From positions 1 to 13,370 of the forward strand of contig CAKTKV010000022.1 of the NCBI GenBank assembly GCA_934572355.1: a stretch of 13,370 bases of DNA, in the 5' to 3' direction. Positions 1 to 6,859 of this stretch are shown here, one piece after another; the stretch's first letter is position 1; each line of letters opens with the position of its first letter. Origin of the DNA: an uncultured Oscillospiraceae bacterium. Lineage in GTDB: Bacteria; Bacillota; Clostridia; Oscillospirales; Oscillospiraceae. The notes under the pieces were generated by a model that did not search any database, had not been told where the DNA came from, and saw nothing but the letters and a program-made list of their open reading frames with translations. A program made the position numbers and the translations under genes.

Positions 1-3
1 CAT
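1..3 (-). CDS. Start codon of the next gene, probably transketolase C-terminal subunit (partial)
   Basis: Only the start codon is inside the window. On the minus strand the transketolase N-subunit stop TGA (7-5) is followed by one base and then ATG (3-1). A strong ribosome binding site, GGAGGTG, lies in the last codons of the upstream gene about 8 nt before this ATG, which argues for a translated gene here. In organisms with split transketolase the C-terminal half (pyrimidine-binding and C-terminal domains) normally follows directly, so that is the expected product. No coding sequence beyond the ATG is visible, so the identity is inferred from context. Confidence 0.55.
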
Positions 4-4
4 T

Positions 5-850
5 TCAGAGCACCTCCAGTTCTTTAACGCGGGCTTCAAGCTCGCTCATTGCCTGTGCGTACTGCTCGGCATTCGGAGCCTTGCCGTGCCACCCGGCCTG
101 ATTTTCCATGAAAGACACGCCCTTGCCTTTCACGGTGTGCATGAGGATCATCGTCGGCTTGCCCTTGGTCTCTTTGGCCTTTTCGAGCGCGCCGGCAAGC
201 TGGGAGAAGTCATGCCCGTCGACGGAGATGACGTTCCAGTTGAAAGCCTCAAACTTCTTATCCAGCGGCTCGGCGGGCATAACGTCAGCCGTCGCTCCGT
301 CTATCTGAAGCCCGTTCACGTCCACAAATGCGCAGAGGTTATCGAGCTTCCACTTCGCCGCGGACATCGCAGCCTCCCAGATCTGCCCCTCCTCGATCTC
401 ACCGTCGCCGCAGATGGCGTAGGTACGGTAGCTTTTTCCGGAGAGCTTTGCGGCGAGAGCCATACCGACGGCAGCGCTCAGCCCCTGGCCGAGAGAGCCG
501 GTGGACATGTCCACACCGGGGACATGCCGCATATCGGGGTGCCCGGAATAGTGTGCCTTTATCGAGCGGAAGAGCTTTATTTCCTCCGTGGGGAAATAGC
601 CCCTAAGCGCGAGCACGGAGTAAAGCGCCGGGGAGCAGTGCCCCTTGGAGAGCACGAACCTGTCCCTGTCCTCCCACGCGGGATCAGCGGGGTCTATATT
701 CATTTCGTCAAAATACAGCTCCGTCAGCGCATCGATGCAGGAGAGCGAGCCGCCCGGATGCCCGGACGCCGCGGTATATACTGCTTCAACGCAAAGCATG
801 CGCGCTTTGGCGGCGGTCAGCATGAGCTGCTTTTCCTTTGCCTTGTCCAT
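5..850 (-). CDS. Transketolase, N-terminal subunit
   Basis: This 281-residue protein is the thiamine-diphosphate (pyrophosphate-binding) half of a split transketolase. With its partner it transfers two-carbon ketol units in the non-oxidative pentose phosphate pathway in the cytoplasm. Visible motifs are SGHPGG (His31), SKGH (His71), the GSLGQGL loop near residue 120, and the ThDP/metal motif GDG at 148-150 with Asn179 in VNGLQIDG. Full-length transketolases are about 650 residues; this one stops after the first domain, as in clostridial and archaeal two-gene enzymes, so it is not a truncation. The start at 850 has AAGGAG 7 nt upstream. It has its own promoter and is separated by a hairpin from the hydrogenase genes, so its proximity to them need not mean a shared function. 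Identity is very secure. Confidence 0.96.
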   Translation of the reverse strand: MDKAKEKQLMLTAAKARMLCVEAVYTAASGHPGGSLSCIDALTELYFDEMNIDPADPAWEDRDRFVLSKGHCSPALYSVLALRGYFPTEEIKLFRSIKAHYSGHPDMRHVPGVDMSTGSLGQGLSAAVGMALAAKLSGKSYRTYAICGDGEIEEGQIWEAAMSAAKWKLDNLCAFVDVNGLQIDGATADVMPAEPLDKKFEAFNWNVISVDGHDFSQLAGALEKAKETKGKPTMILMHTVKGKGVSFMENQAGWHGKAPNAEQYAQAMSELEARVKELEVL

Positions 851-875
851 GTTATATGCTCCTTAAACTCACAGT

Positions 876-900
876 CATTCAGCGGAACATCCGCTGAATG
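876..900 (-). promoter_or_regulatory. Perfect 11-bp inverted repeat at the transketolase transcription start
   Basis: CATTCAGCGGA (876-886) is repeated as its exact reverse complement at 890-900 around a 3-nt centre. It sits just downstream of the predicted -10 box, so the expected transcription start falls at its edge or inside it, and it ends about 25 nt before the transketolase ATG. No T-run follows it on the minus strand, so a terminator is unlikely. It could be a repressor operator or a stabilising 5' UTR hairpin. The dyad is directly seen; the role is inferred. Confidence 0.6.
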
Positions 901-902
901 TT

Positions 903-931
903 ATTATACATGCTTTTCGGTAAGACCGCAA
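903..931 (-). promoter_or_regulatory. Probable sigma-A type promoter for transketolase
   Basis: On the minus strand a perfect -10 box TATAAT (908-903) lies 17 nt downstream of TTGCGG (931-926), which keeps the TTG of the consensus -35 TTGACA. The flanking DNA is AT-rich compared with the genes. It reads into the transketolase N-subunit gene and lies beyond the hairpin that closes the hydrogenase operon. The -35 match is only partial. Confidence 0.65.
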
Positions 932-1025
932 TCGCAATTTTGTTGTTTACCGATTCACTTATTTTTCCCACAAATTTATTCTTTATTTTTCTCCATCATA
1001 TCCCGGAACCGCGCAAATTGCATAA

Positions 1026-1062
1026 CGATCCCCCGGAGCAGCTTTGCCGTTCCGGGGGATCG
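1026..1062 (-). terminator. Strong hairpin after the hydrogenase operon, probable terminator
   Basis: CGATCCCCCGGA (1026-1037) pairs perfectly with TCCGGGGGATCG (1051-1062), giving a 12-bp GC-rich stem with a 13-nt loop. It begins 10 nt after the mbhN stop codon. On the minus strand it is followed by TTATGCAATTT, a T-rich but interrupted tract, so it is an imperfect intrinsic terminator or a 3' end stabilising hairpin. Position at the end of the last hydrogenase gene and before a fresh promoter supports termination. Confidence 0.7.
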
Positions 1063-1072
1063 AGGTGATTCT

Positions 1073-1690
1073 TCAGATAACTATTGCGTTCTTCGGGCAG
1101 GCCTCGGCGCAGGTGCCGCAGCCGATGCACTTGTCCTCATTGAGCGTCCAGGTCTTTGCGGCTCTGTCAACGGTCAGCGCGTCCGCGGGGCACTTCTTCG
1201 CGCAGAGCGTGCAATGAACGCACCTGCTCTCATCACAGGCAGGCTTACCGTCACCGCGCGGCTTGACATTGGAGGCTTCCGCGCTCTTCTCCGACGCGGG
1301 CGCGGCGGGCTTCTTCGGCGGAGCCTTTATAAAGCTTCCGCTAACGAGCAGATCCTCTTCCTTGGTCGCGATCATGTGATAGTCGCGGGTGAGCGTTATG
1401 GCATGGCGGCTGCAGAAATCGGCGCAGGTGGCGCAGAAGGTGCAGGAGCCGAGGTCAAAGGTCAGCGTGACCTTATCGCCCTGACCGTCCTCGCCCTTTT
1501 CTATCGTCCTGGTGATCGCGCCGCCGGCGCAGACACGCTCGCACATGCCGCAGCCAATGCACTTATCGGCACGGTAAGCGATGCGCCCACGGTAATTCTG
1601 CGCGGCTTCGCTCGGCACGGCGGGGTACATATTGCAGCTGGATTTACTGAAGAGCTTCGATATCGCTTCTCTCGCAAACGGGAAATCCAT
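1073..1690 (-). CDS. mbhN: Hydrogenase ferredoxin-like subunit with four [4Fe-4S] motifs (MbhN/NuoI-like)
   Basis: This is the electron-entry iron-sulfur subunit of the hydrogenase, on the cytoplasmic side. The 205-residue protein has an N-terminal domain with two [4Fe-4S] motifs (Cys44/47/50/54 and Cys83/86/89/93), as in MbhN and NuoI. A Pro/Ala/Lys-rich linker (about 123-150) follows, then a second, bacterial 2[4Fe-4S] ferredoxin-like domain (Cys157/160/163/167 and 188/191/194/198). The family core has two clusters, so the C-terminal pair is an addition. The fourth cysteines of the first domain are followed by Ala and Ser rather than the usual Pro, while both in the second domain are followed by Pro. 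The ATG at 1690 overlaps the mbhJ stop (TAATG) and follows a purine-rich AGGGGG site, which decides against longer upstream reading. It is the last gene before the hairpin. The subunit role is secure; use of all four clusters is inferred. Confidence 0.9.
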   Translation of the reverse strand: MDFPFAREAISKLFSKSSCNMYPAVPSEAAQNYRGRIAYRADKCIGCGMCERVCAGGAITRTIEKGEDGQGDKVTLTFDLGSCTFCATCADFCSRHAITLTRDYHMIATKEEDLLVSGSFIKAPPKKPAAPASEKSAEASNVKPRGDGKPACDESRCVHCTLCAKKCPADALTVDRAAKTWTLNEDKCIGCGTCAEACPKNAIVI

Positions 1691-2130
1691 TACATCTTCC
1701 CCCTCTTCTCCTGAAGTATTTTTGCCGCCAGCGCGAGCCCGTCGATGACGGCCTCGGGCTTGGGCGCGCAGCCTGCCACGTCGACATCGACATGAACATA
1801 CTTGCTCAGCGGGCCCGCTACGGAGTAGCTGCCTTTGAAGACGTTGCCCGACTGCGGGCACGAGCCCATCGTGACTATGCAGCGCGGCTCGGGAACCTGA
1901 GAGATCGCGCTCAGCACACGCGGCAGGGACTGCTTTGTGACAGGCCCCGTGACCACGACGATGTCTGCATGGCGCGGGGTACCGGTCAGTTTAAAGCCAA
2001 GGCGCTCCGCGTCGTAGCGCGGGGTCAGCACGGAGACAAGCTCTATATCGCAGCCGTTGCAGGAACCGGCGTTGATGTGGAAAAGCCACGGGGATTTGCC
2101 GGTGCTCTCCTCGATAAGTTTCTTAAACAT
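1690..2130 (-). CDS. mbhJ: [NiFe] hydrogenase small subunit (MbhJ/NuoB-like)
   Basis: This 146-residue subunit carries the proximal [4Fe-4S] cluster that passes electrons from MbhN to the NiFe site in MbhL. All four expected ligands are visible: Cys24 and Cys27 in GSCNGCDIE, Cys91 in MGSCPQSG and Cys121 in AGCAPKPEA. The GCDIE form and the short length are typical of group 4 hydrogenase small subunits and complex I NuoB; the extra clusters of uptake-hydrogenase small subunits are absent. AAGGAGGTG lies about 6 nt before the ATG, one of the best ribosome binding sites in the window. The gene sits between mbhM (12 nt upstream) and mbhN (1-nt overlap), the order M-J-N. Family assignment is secure. 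Confidence 0.94.
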   Translation of the reverse strand: MFKKLIEESTGKSPWLFHINAGSCNGCDIELVSVLTPRYDAERLGFKLTGTPRHADIVVVTGPVTKQSLPRVLSAISQVPEPRCIVTMGSCPQSGNVFKGSYSVAGPLSKYVHVDVDVAGCAPKPEAVIDGLALAAKILQEKRGKM

Positions 2131-2142
2131 TCCCGCACCTCC

Positions 2143-3174
2143 TTACATACCGTACCATGCCAGCACAAGGCTTATGAGCGCAAGGCCGGAGACAACGGTC
2201 CAGTAGTATTTGAATATCTGCTCTATCTTGAGCCTTGCGGTGATTGCGTGGACAAAGGATATGCTCACTGCCGTCAGCGCGATGCACAGCAGCAGGAGTA
2301 TGACTATGCCCAGCAGCATCGTCATGCCCGCGGCAGCGCCGCCGGTGAGCCCGATGAGCGCGACGAGCTTTTCTATCCCGCCGCCGATGCCGCCGAGAAA
2401 CAGCGCGATAAACAGGCTTGTAAGCGTGAGCATCTTGATGGCGTGGTTGAGCTTATATACGCCAAGCGGCGCGCCGCTGTATTCGGCAAGCATGCCCTCG
2501 CATATCTCCGTCTCGGCCTCGGCCGCGTCAAAGGGGTGGTTGCCGGTCTCGCCGGGGATTATGAGCAGCATCGCCGCGGCAGCGGGGATCATGCTCGCCT
2601 TGAGGATCAGACTGCCGTTTGCCGCCTGATACAGGGCAATATCCGTCAGTGAGAAGCACAGTCCCGTGCCCATCGCGTCGCCCACAGTCTTTGCCACCGA
2701 CAGCAGTACCATCACCAGCGGCAGCTCACAGGAGATGATAGTGACCATCTCGCGGCTGAGGCCGACGCCCGCGTAGGGTGAGCCGCTGGCCGCGCCGCCG
2801 AGCATGGCGGACATGGCCGGGATAAGCAGCAGGTAGAGGATAACGATGATATCCGCGACCTGAGAAAACGCGGTGAAGGTGAACACCGGAATAAACAGCT
2901 GTATCACGACGAGCGCCGCGAGCCCGACCAGCGGAGCCATGAGGAACATCGTCCTCGACGCCGCGGCGGGAATGATGCACTCCTTGCCGCAGAGCTTGAA
3001 GAAATCATAAAACGGCTGGAGTACCGGCGGGCCGACGCGCTTCTGCATCTTGGCAACGAGCTTGCGGTCAATGCCGCACAGCAGCAGCCCCGCGAAGAAG
3101 CAGAACAGGAAGCCGGGGAAAATGAGGACGTAGCCCAGATTATACAGAGCCGTGACGATAATATCTTTCATCAT
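2143..3174 (-). CDS. mbhM: Membrane anchor subunit of hydrogenase (MbhM/NuoH/EchB-like)
   Basis: This is the 343-residue polytopic membrane subunit that anchors the catalytic module and links it to ion translocation, equivalent to NuoH of complex I. It begins with a membrane segment at about 7-33, followed by the cytoplasmic motif QKRVGPPVLQPFYDFFKL (44-61). It contains the signature HPFD (213-216) followed by acidic EAETEICEGMLAEYSG (219-234). The rest is mostly hydrophobic helices. The start is a double Met (3174 and 3171); a GGGGGTGG site precedes both, so either could be used. It lies 12 nt after mbhH and 12 nt before mbhJ. The glutamates in the EGMLAEYSG region are those implicated in coupling in this family. 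Identification is secure; the ion carried cannot be read from the sequence. Confidence 0.94.
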   Translation of the reverse strand: MMKDIIVTALYNLGYVLIFPGFLFCFFAGLLLCGIDRKLVAKMQKRVGPPVLQPFYDFFKLCGKECIIPAAASRTMFLMAPLVGLAALVVIQLFIPVFTFTAFSQVADIIVILYLLLIPAMSAMLGGAASGSPYAGVGLSREMVTIISCELPLVMVLLSVAKTVGDAMGTGLCFSLTDIALYQAANGSLILKASMIPAAAAMLLIIPGETGNHPFDAAEAETEICEGMLAEYSGAPLGVYKLNHAIKMLTLTSLFIALFLGGIGGGIEKLVALIGLTGGAAAGMTMLLGIVILLLLCIALTAVSISFVHAITARLKIEQIFKYYWTVVSGLALISLVLAWYGM

Positions 3175-3186
3175 ATTCCCACCCCC

Positions 3187-5082
3187 TTAAAGCGCTATCA
3201 GCATGAAGGCCATGATGACCGTCACATCTACGACCGCCCACAGCGCGTAATCGTTGACGACGCCGCTGTGCAGCTTGTGCATGAAATTGAAGTAGTGACG
3301 CCAGTTGTGCTTGAGACCCCAGAAGAGATCCTCGCCGCCGACCTGAGAATACACATCCTTTTCGCCGCCGTAGAAGAGCTGGTACTTGGTGTCGGTCACA
3401 TTCTCTGCCATCCTCGCTCCGTCATAGCGAGAGGAGACGGCGACGATGGTTATCGCAAGCAGCGTGATGCACAGCAGGAGCAGCCAGTTGACTGGTGCCC
3501 AGACGCCCATGCTCATAAAGCTCACCGAGGGTGCGGCAAGCATGGTGTCAAAGCCCATTGCGCTTATGTACTTACCGGCACTTAGCGCGGCAGTCGCCGC
3601 GGGCTCGGTAAGGAAGGCAGTGACAAGATTCGGGAAAAGACCGGTGACAACGCAGAGAGCCGCAAGCAGCCCCATCGCGATGCGCATGCCTATAGGCGCT
3701 TCCTCGGTGTTTTCAAACTCGACGGAGAGCTGGCCGAAGAACACGCTCTGGCTGACCTTGACGAAGGACGCAAGCGTCAGCACCGAGGTCACGAGCGCCG
3801 CGATAAGTGCGAACACGAACAGGAAATTCCCGCTCTCGACGGCCTTCTGGTAAATTGCCTGATAGATCATCCACTTTGAGGCAAAGCCGTTGAACGGCGG
3901 CAGGCCGCTTATGGAGAACGCGCCAATGAGGAACATCACCGTCGTATGCGGCATCTTCTTTGCAAGCCCGCCGAGGCGGTCAAGGTCGCCCGTGCCGGTC
4001 TGGTGCATAACAGCACCCGCAGCAAGGAACAGCAGGCCCTTGAAGATGGTGTGGTTCATTGCGTGGTAAAGACCCGCGGAGAGGCCGAGCGCCGTGGCAA
4101 GGCCTATCGCCGTGAGCACATAGCCTATCTGGGAAATGCTGTGGAACGCGAGCAGACGCTTGAAGTCATGCTGCGCAAGCGCCATGGTCACGCACACCAG
4201 CATGCTCACGCAGCCGAGGAAGACGAGCAGGAACTGCATCGTCCCCTTGTCCATGACCTGGAACAGGAAGTAGCACAGGCGGATGATAGCATAAAGGCCG
4301 GACTTTGTAAGCACGCCCGATATAAGCAGCGACACGGACGCGGGAGCCGCGCCGTGGGCGTCCGCCGCGAGGGGATGGAACGGTACGATGAATGCCTTTG
4401 TCGAGAAGCCCGCGAGCAGCAGCGCGAAGGCTATCTTCATTCTGCCGGAGCCCAGCATGCCCGGCAGGAGGGCAGCCAGCTGTGCGAGGTTCAGCGTGTG
4501 CGCCTCGGCATAGAGCATCACTATCGCCGTGAGAATGAATGCCGAGCCGATGGAGCCGACGACAAGGTACTTGAACGCCGCCTCAAGCGCGCCCTCGCTC
4601 TTGCTGCGGTAAGCCGTCAGTCCAACCGCGCCGATGGTGAGTATCTCCACCATGATGTACATGTTGAAGATATCGCCCGTCAGCACCATGCCGAGGACGC
4701 CGCCGGAGGTCATGAGCAGCAGCGTGTAATACTGCACCTGATGCGCGTCATGCGTCACATAATCAAGACTGTAGACACATGCGGCAAAGGCCGCGATACC
4801 GACGAGCAGCCCGAAGAACAAGCTAAGCGCGTCGACCTCTATCGCGATGCCTATCGCGTAGCCGCCAGCGATGCTGCGCTCGCCGAGCCAGTAGGAGATT
4901 ATCTCCCCGTCTATCATTACCGGCTTTATAAGTGCGATAAGGCAGGCAAGGCTCAAAGCGGACACGATCATTGACACGATCTTTCTCACGCCGCCGCGTG
5001 TGCCTAAGGTCGTGATGAAGAACGCGCCGAAGAACAGCAGCATTATCGCGCAGATTGGGAGGTGGTGGTAATCAAGGATCAT
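3187..5082 (-). CDS. mbhH: Antiporter-like subunit with MbhI-like C-terminal extension (MbhH/MrpD/NuoN-like)
   Basis: This 631-residue protein is the large ion-channel subunit, related to MrpD and NuoL/M/N. Channel-type charged residues are visible: Glu146 (NMYIMVEILT), Lys229 (STKAFIVPFH), Lys260 (GVLTKSG), His344 and Lys348 (MNHTIFKG) and Lys403 (FASKWMIY). The typical family core is about 500 residues. Here roughly 120 more follow: a membrane segment (about 528-550), a polar and aromatic stretch (about 553-607) containing FWGLKHNWRHYFNF, which looks amphipathic, and a final membrane segment (611-631). This TM-lateral helix-TM layout resembles MbhI, which has no separate gene here. ATGA overlap with mbhG fixes the start at 5082, with GGAGG upstream. 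It is the only full antiporter-like subunit in the window, unlike Mrp, which has two (MrpA and MrpD). Confidence 0.93.
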   Translation of the reverse strand: MILDYHHLPICAIMLLFFGAFFITTLGTRGGVRKIVSMIVSALSLACLIALIKPVMIDGEIISYWLGERSIAGGYAIGIAIEVDALSLFFGLLVGIAAFAACVYSLDYVTHDAHQVQYYTLLLMTSGGVLGMVLTGDIFNMYIMVEILTIGAVGLTAYRSKSEGALEAAFKYLVVGSIGSAFILTAIVMLYAEAHTLNLAQLAALLPGMLGSGRMKIAFALLLAGFSTKAFIVPFHPLAADAHGAAPASVSLLISGVLTKSGLYAIIRLCYFLFQVMDKGTMQFLLVFLGCVSMLVCVTMALAQHDFKRLLAFHSISQIGYVLTAIGLATALGLSAGLYHAMNHTIFKGLLFLAAGAVMHQTGTGDLDRLGGLAKKMPHTTVMFLIGAFSISGLPPFNGFASKWMIYQAIYQKAVESGNFLFVFALIAALVTSVLTLASFVKVSQSVFFGQLSVEFENTEEAPIGMRIAMGLLAALCVVTGLFPNLVTAFLTEPAATAALSAGKYISAMGFDTMLAAPSVSFMSMGVWAPVNWLLLLCITLLAITIVAVSSRYDGARMAENVTDTKYQLFYGGEKDVYSQVGGEDLFWGLKHNWRHYFNFMHKLHSGVVNDYALWAVVDVTVIMAFMLIAL

Positions 5083-5429
5083 CCGTGCAGCCTCCTTATC
5101 TCTCTGGTGTCAAGGGTCTTGTACTGTTCGTCGAGCCTCATGACTATCGCAAGGCTCATCGCCGTGACGCATGCGCCGATAACTATGCTCGTGAGGGTCA
5201 GCGCCTGCGGTATCGGGTCGACGAAGTAGCTCGCCGCGGTTATCTCGCCCTGCGTGAAAATTGGCGCGGTGCCGCCCGGCACATAGCCGACGGAGATCAG
5301 GAAGATGTTCACGCCGTAGTCCATGACGCACAGGCCGATGACGGTCTTGACCGCGTTGTGCTTAACAACGATGCAGTATAGTCCCAAAAAGATCAGGAAG
5401 AACGAAACAATATAGTTCATCGTAATCAT
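5079..5429 (-). CDS. mbhG: Small membrane subunit (MbhG/MrpC/NuoK-like)
   Basis: This 116-residue protein is the NuoK/MrpC-like subunit of the ion-translocating module. It has three hydrophobic segments: about 4-20, 24-44 (with the motif NAVKTVIGLCVMDYGVNIF) and 73-98 (PIPQALTLTSIVIGACV), the last a hallmark of MrpC. An in-frame GTG at 5438 would add three residues, but GAGGTGG overlaps it and lies 5 nt before the ATG at 5429, so the ATG is preferred. Its stop overlaps the mbhH start (ATGA), implying coupled translation. MrpC is needed for Mrp assembly and ion transport; the role here is by homology. Confidence 0.92.
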   Translation of the reverse strand: MITMNYIVSFFLIFLGLYCIVVKHNAVKTVIGLCVMDYGVNIFLISVGYVPGGTAPIFTQGEITAASYFVDPIPQALTLTSIVIGACVTAMSLAIVMRLDEQYKTLDTREIRRLHG

Positions 5430-5439
5430 ACTTGCCACC

Positions 5440-5910
5440 TCACTTCAGGTTGTCTATATCCTGCGGATACAGAACGCTGAGCATACCGATGGAGAGCGTC
5501 ACAGCCGCGGTGAACACGTCGAACGCGACAGTCTCGCCCATCCAGAACACTGTGCCGCTGCTGAAGAGCGCGCCTATATCGCCGTGGTAATAGAACACGT
5601 TCTGGCAGAAGCTCGCGCCGAGGACGACGCCGACGAATGCGAGAACTACATACAGCATCAGCGCGACGCCTTCGAGCTTATGGGTAAGGTTCGGGTGCAG
5701 GGCACGCTTGGCCTCCTCATAGCCGTGGGCAAGGTAGATAAGCAGCACGACGGCTACGGTGAGTATGCCGCCCTGGAAGCCGCCGCCCGGGGTCAGGTGG
5801 CCATGGAGCATAATATAGAAGATATATACGAGGCAAAGCGGAATGATCCTGTCACAGCCGCAGCGGGTTATAACGCGCTTGATGGTGACGTTATCTGTGT
5901 ATCTTTCCAT
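5440..5910 (-). CDS. mbhF: MrpB-like membrane subunit (MbhF/MnhB)
   Basis: This is a 156-residue integral membrane protein of the MnhB/MrpB family. The signature HGHLTPGGGFQGG is visible near residues 36-48. Hydrophobic segments lie at about 22-36, 47-62, 79-101 and 125-148. It forms part of the Mrp-like ion-transfer module together with MbhA-E and MbhG. The start overlaps mbhE by 20 nt, and AAGGAGGAG sits about 6 nt before the ATG, which supports this start. The residues FDVFTAAVTLSIG near the end are also typical. Family assignment is secure. Confidence 0.93.
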   Translation of the reverse strand: MERYTDNVTIKRVITRCGCDRIIPLCLVYIFYIMLHGHLTPGGGFQGGILTVAVVLLIYLAHGYEEAKRALHPNLTHKLEGVALMLYVVLAFVGVVLGASFCQNVFYYHGDIGALFSSGTVFWMGETVAFDVFTAAVTLSIGMLSVLYPQDIDNLK

Positions 5911-6271
5911 CTCGCTCCTCCTTCATTTTTTCTTTTTCGGCCTTGGTCTTTCTCAGCAGAATGATAACGGAGGAAACCGTGAGTATCATTATGAAAGACT
6001 CGCCCATCGTGTCGTAGCCTCTGAAGTCGAAGACTATGGAGGTAACATCGTTCACGGCGTGGGTCTTTGCAAGGTTCTGCTGGACTATAGCGGCAGCCGC
6101 GCCGTCGGCCTCGGAGTCGTCATAGGCCTCAGGGTTCTGAATCAGCTCATAAGGAGAGACCTTGGCGTTGGCTCCGTCGTATGTACGCGGCAGCTGCGCC
6201 ATTTCAACCGCGGCAAATATTCCCGCGATGAGGAACGCCGCAAGGCAGACGATAGTGAGGAATTTCTTCAT
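5891..6271 (-). CDS. mbhE: MbhE-like subunit (MrpA C-terminal portion)
   Basis: This 126-residue protein corresponds to the last part of MrpA, a separate gene in Mbh complexes. It has an N-terminal membrane segment (about 3-23), an acidic external loop (about 28-80), then the recognisable VFDFRGYDTMGES motif (about 81-93) leading into a second membrane segment (about 92-107). The end is a strongly charged cytoplasmic tail rich in Lys and Glu. The DFRGxDTxGE motif is a hallmark of the MrpA C-terminus and of MbhE. The start overlaps the mbhD stop (ATGA), and the 3' end overlaps mbhF. No NuoL-like antiporter domain is attached to it or present nearby, which distinguishes the cluster from a true Mrp operon. 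Confidence 0.88.
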   Translation of the reverse strand: MKKFLTIVCLAAFLIAGIFAAVEMAQLPRTYDGANAKVSPYELIQNPEAYDDSEADGAAAAIVQQNLAKTHAVNDVTSIVFDFRGYDTMGESFIMILTVSSVIILLRKTKAEKEKMKEERDGKIHR

Positions 6272-6522
6272 TTGTCGTCCCCTCCCTTGAGCTTCTTGAG
6301 CGTCACGATGAAGATAAGGGGAGTCAGCGCCGCGCCGACCGCCGCTTCGGAAATCGCGACGTCGGGCGCGTGCAGCAGCAGGAACTCCGCCGCGGCGAAT
6401 ATGCCGGTGACGCCGAGGGCGATAACGGAGGAGAGCAGCTTTTCACAGCGCACCGCGAGTATTGCAGAGACAACTACGCCTAACAGTATGAGGGCATTTA
6501 AGATAACAACAAGTTCACTCAT
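6268..6522 (-). CDS. mbhD: MbhD-like subunit (DUF4040 domain of MrpA)
   Basis: This 84-residue, three-helix membrane protein matches the DUF4040/MbhD segment of MrpA. Hydrophobic stretches are at about 4-22, 28-48 and 58-76, with the family motif HAPDVAISEAAVGAALTPL between the last two; MrpA has the similar GAPDLALTQ sequence. The ATG at 6522 is preferred over longer in-frame starts because AGGAGGG lies 7 nt upstream and the longer start would lie well inside mbhC. It overlaps the mbhC end by 8 nt and mbhE by 4 nt. The protein is expected to sit between the MrpB/C-like subunits and the other small subunits in the membrane arm, by analogy with the archaeal complex. Confidence 0.88.
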   Translation of the reverse strand: MSELVVILNALILLGVVVSAILAVRCEKLLSSVIALGVTGIFAAAEFLLLHAPDVAISEAAVGAALTPLIFIVTLKKLKGGDDK

Positions 6523-6859
6523 CGAAGTCCCTCCTGAAATCGTCCATTTCCATCTTGCGCTCCGGTCTGACGCCCGAGCGGTAAGCGCCCTTGGCGATAG
6601 CGTGCGCACCGATGGGGTTCACCGCGATGACGAGCGCCGCGATAACTGCGATCTTCACCGCAGCCGCGCCGTTGTGCATGATGAATATGGCATAGAGTAT
6701 AGCGCCGATGTTCGCGCCGAGCACGCCAAGGGTGGTGATGAGCGTGCTCGCCTGCATGCGGGAGAAGGTGTCCGGCATTTTGTTTATGCCGATCGTCCCG
6801 GCTATGGCGAAGTACAGGCTCACCGCTATAAGCAGGTCTATGATAATACGCAGTATCAT
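6515..6859 (-). CDS. mbhC: MrpG-like membrane subunit (MbhC/MnhG)
   Basis: This 114-residue membrane protein belongs to the MnhG/MrpG family. It has three hydrophobic segments (about 2-24, 38-60 and 63-85) and the signature around MPDTFSRMQASTLITTLGV (about residues 28-46). The polar tail (about 93-114) is rich in Arg, Asp and Glu. A GTG four codons upstream (6871) could start translation, but the ATG at 6859 overlaps the mbhB stop as ATGA and has AGGTGG 8 nt before it, so it is chosen. It is one of the three small Mrp subunits encoded in the order E-F-G here, as in Mrp and Mbh operons. Confidence 0.92.
   Translation of the reverse strand: MILRIIIDLLIAVSLYFAIAGTIGINKMPDTFSRMQASTLITTLGVLGANIGAILYAIFIMHNGAAAVKIAVIAALVIAVNPIGAHAIAKGAYRSGVRPERKMEMDDFRRDFDE

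Noticed and set aside
876..900. Intrinsic terminator before transketolase
   Set aside because: The stem is not followed by a T-run on the minus strand and it sits directly after a -10 box, so an operator or 5' hairpin is more likely.
86..1714. Long open frame of 542 codons on the plus strand
   Set aside because: It lies antisense to transketolase and mbhN, crosses the promoter and the terminator hairpin, and its translation is rich in Arg, His and Gly with no recognisable domain. The minus-strand genes have clear motifs.
3946..4974. Open frame of 342 codons on the plus strand
   Set aside because: It is a shadow of mbhH caused by GC-rich codon use; the product is highly charged, repetitive in Arg/His/Glu and matches nothing known to me. 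Similar antisense frames at 1792-2652 and 8526-9356 were rejected for the same reason.
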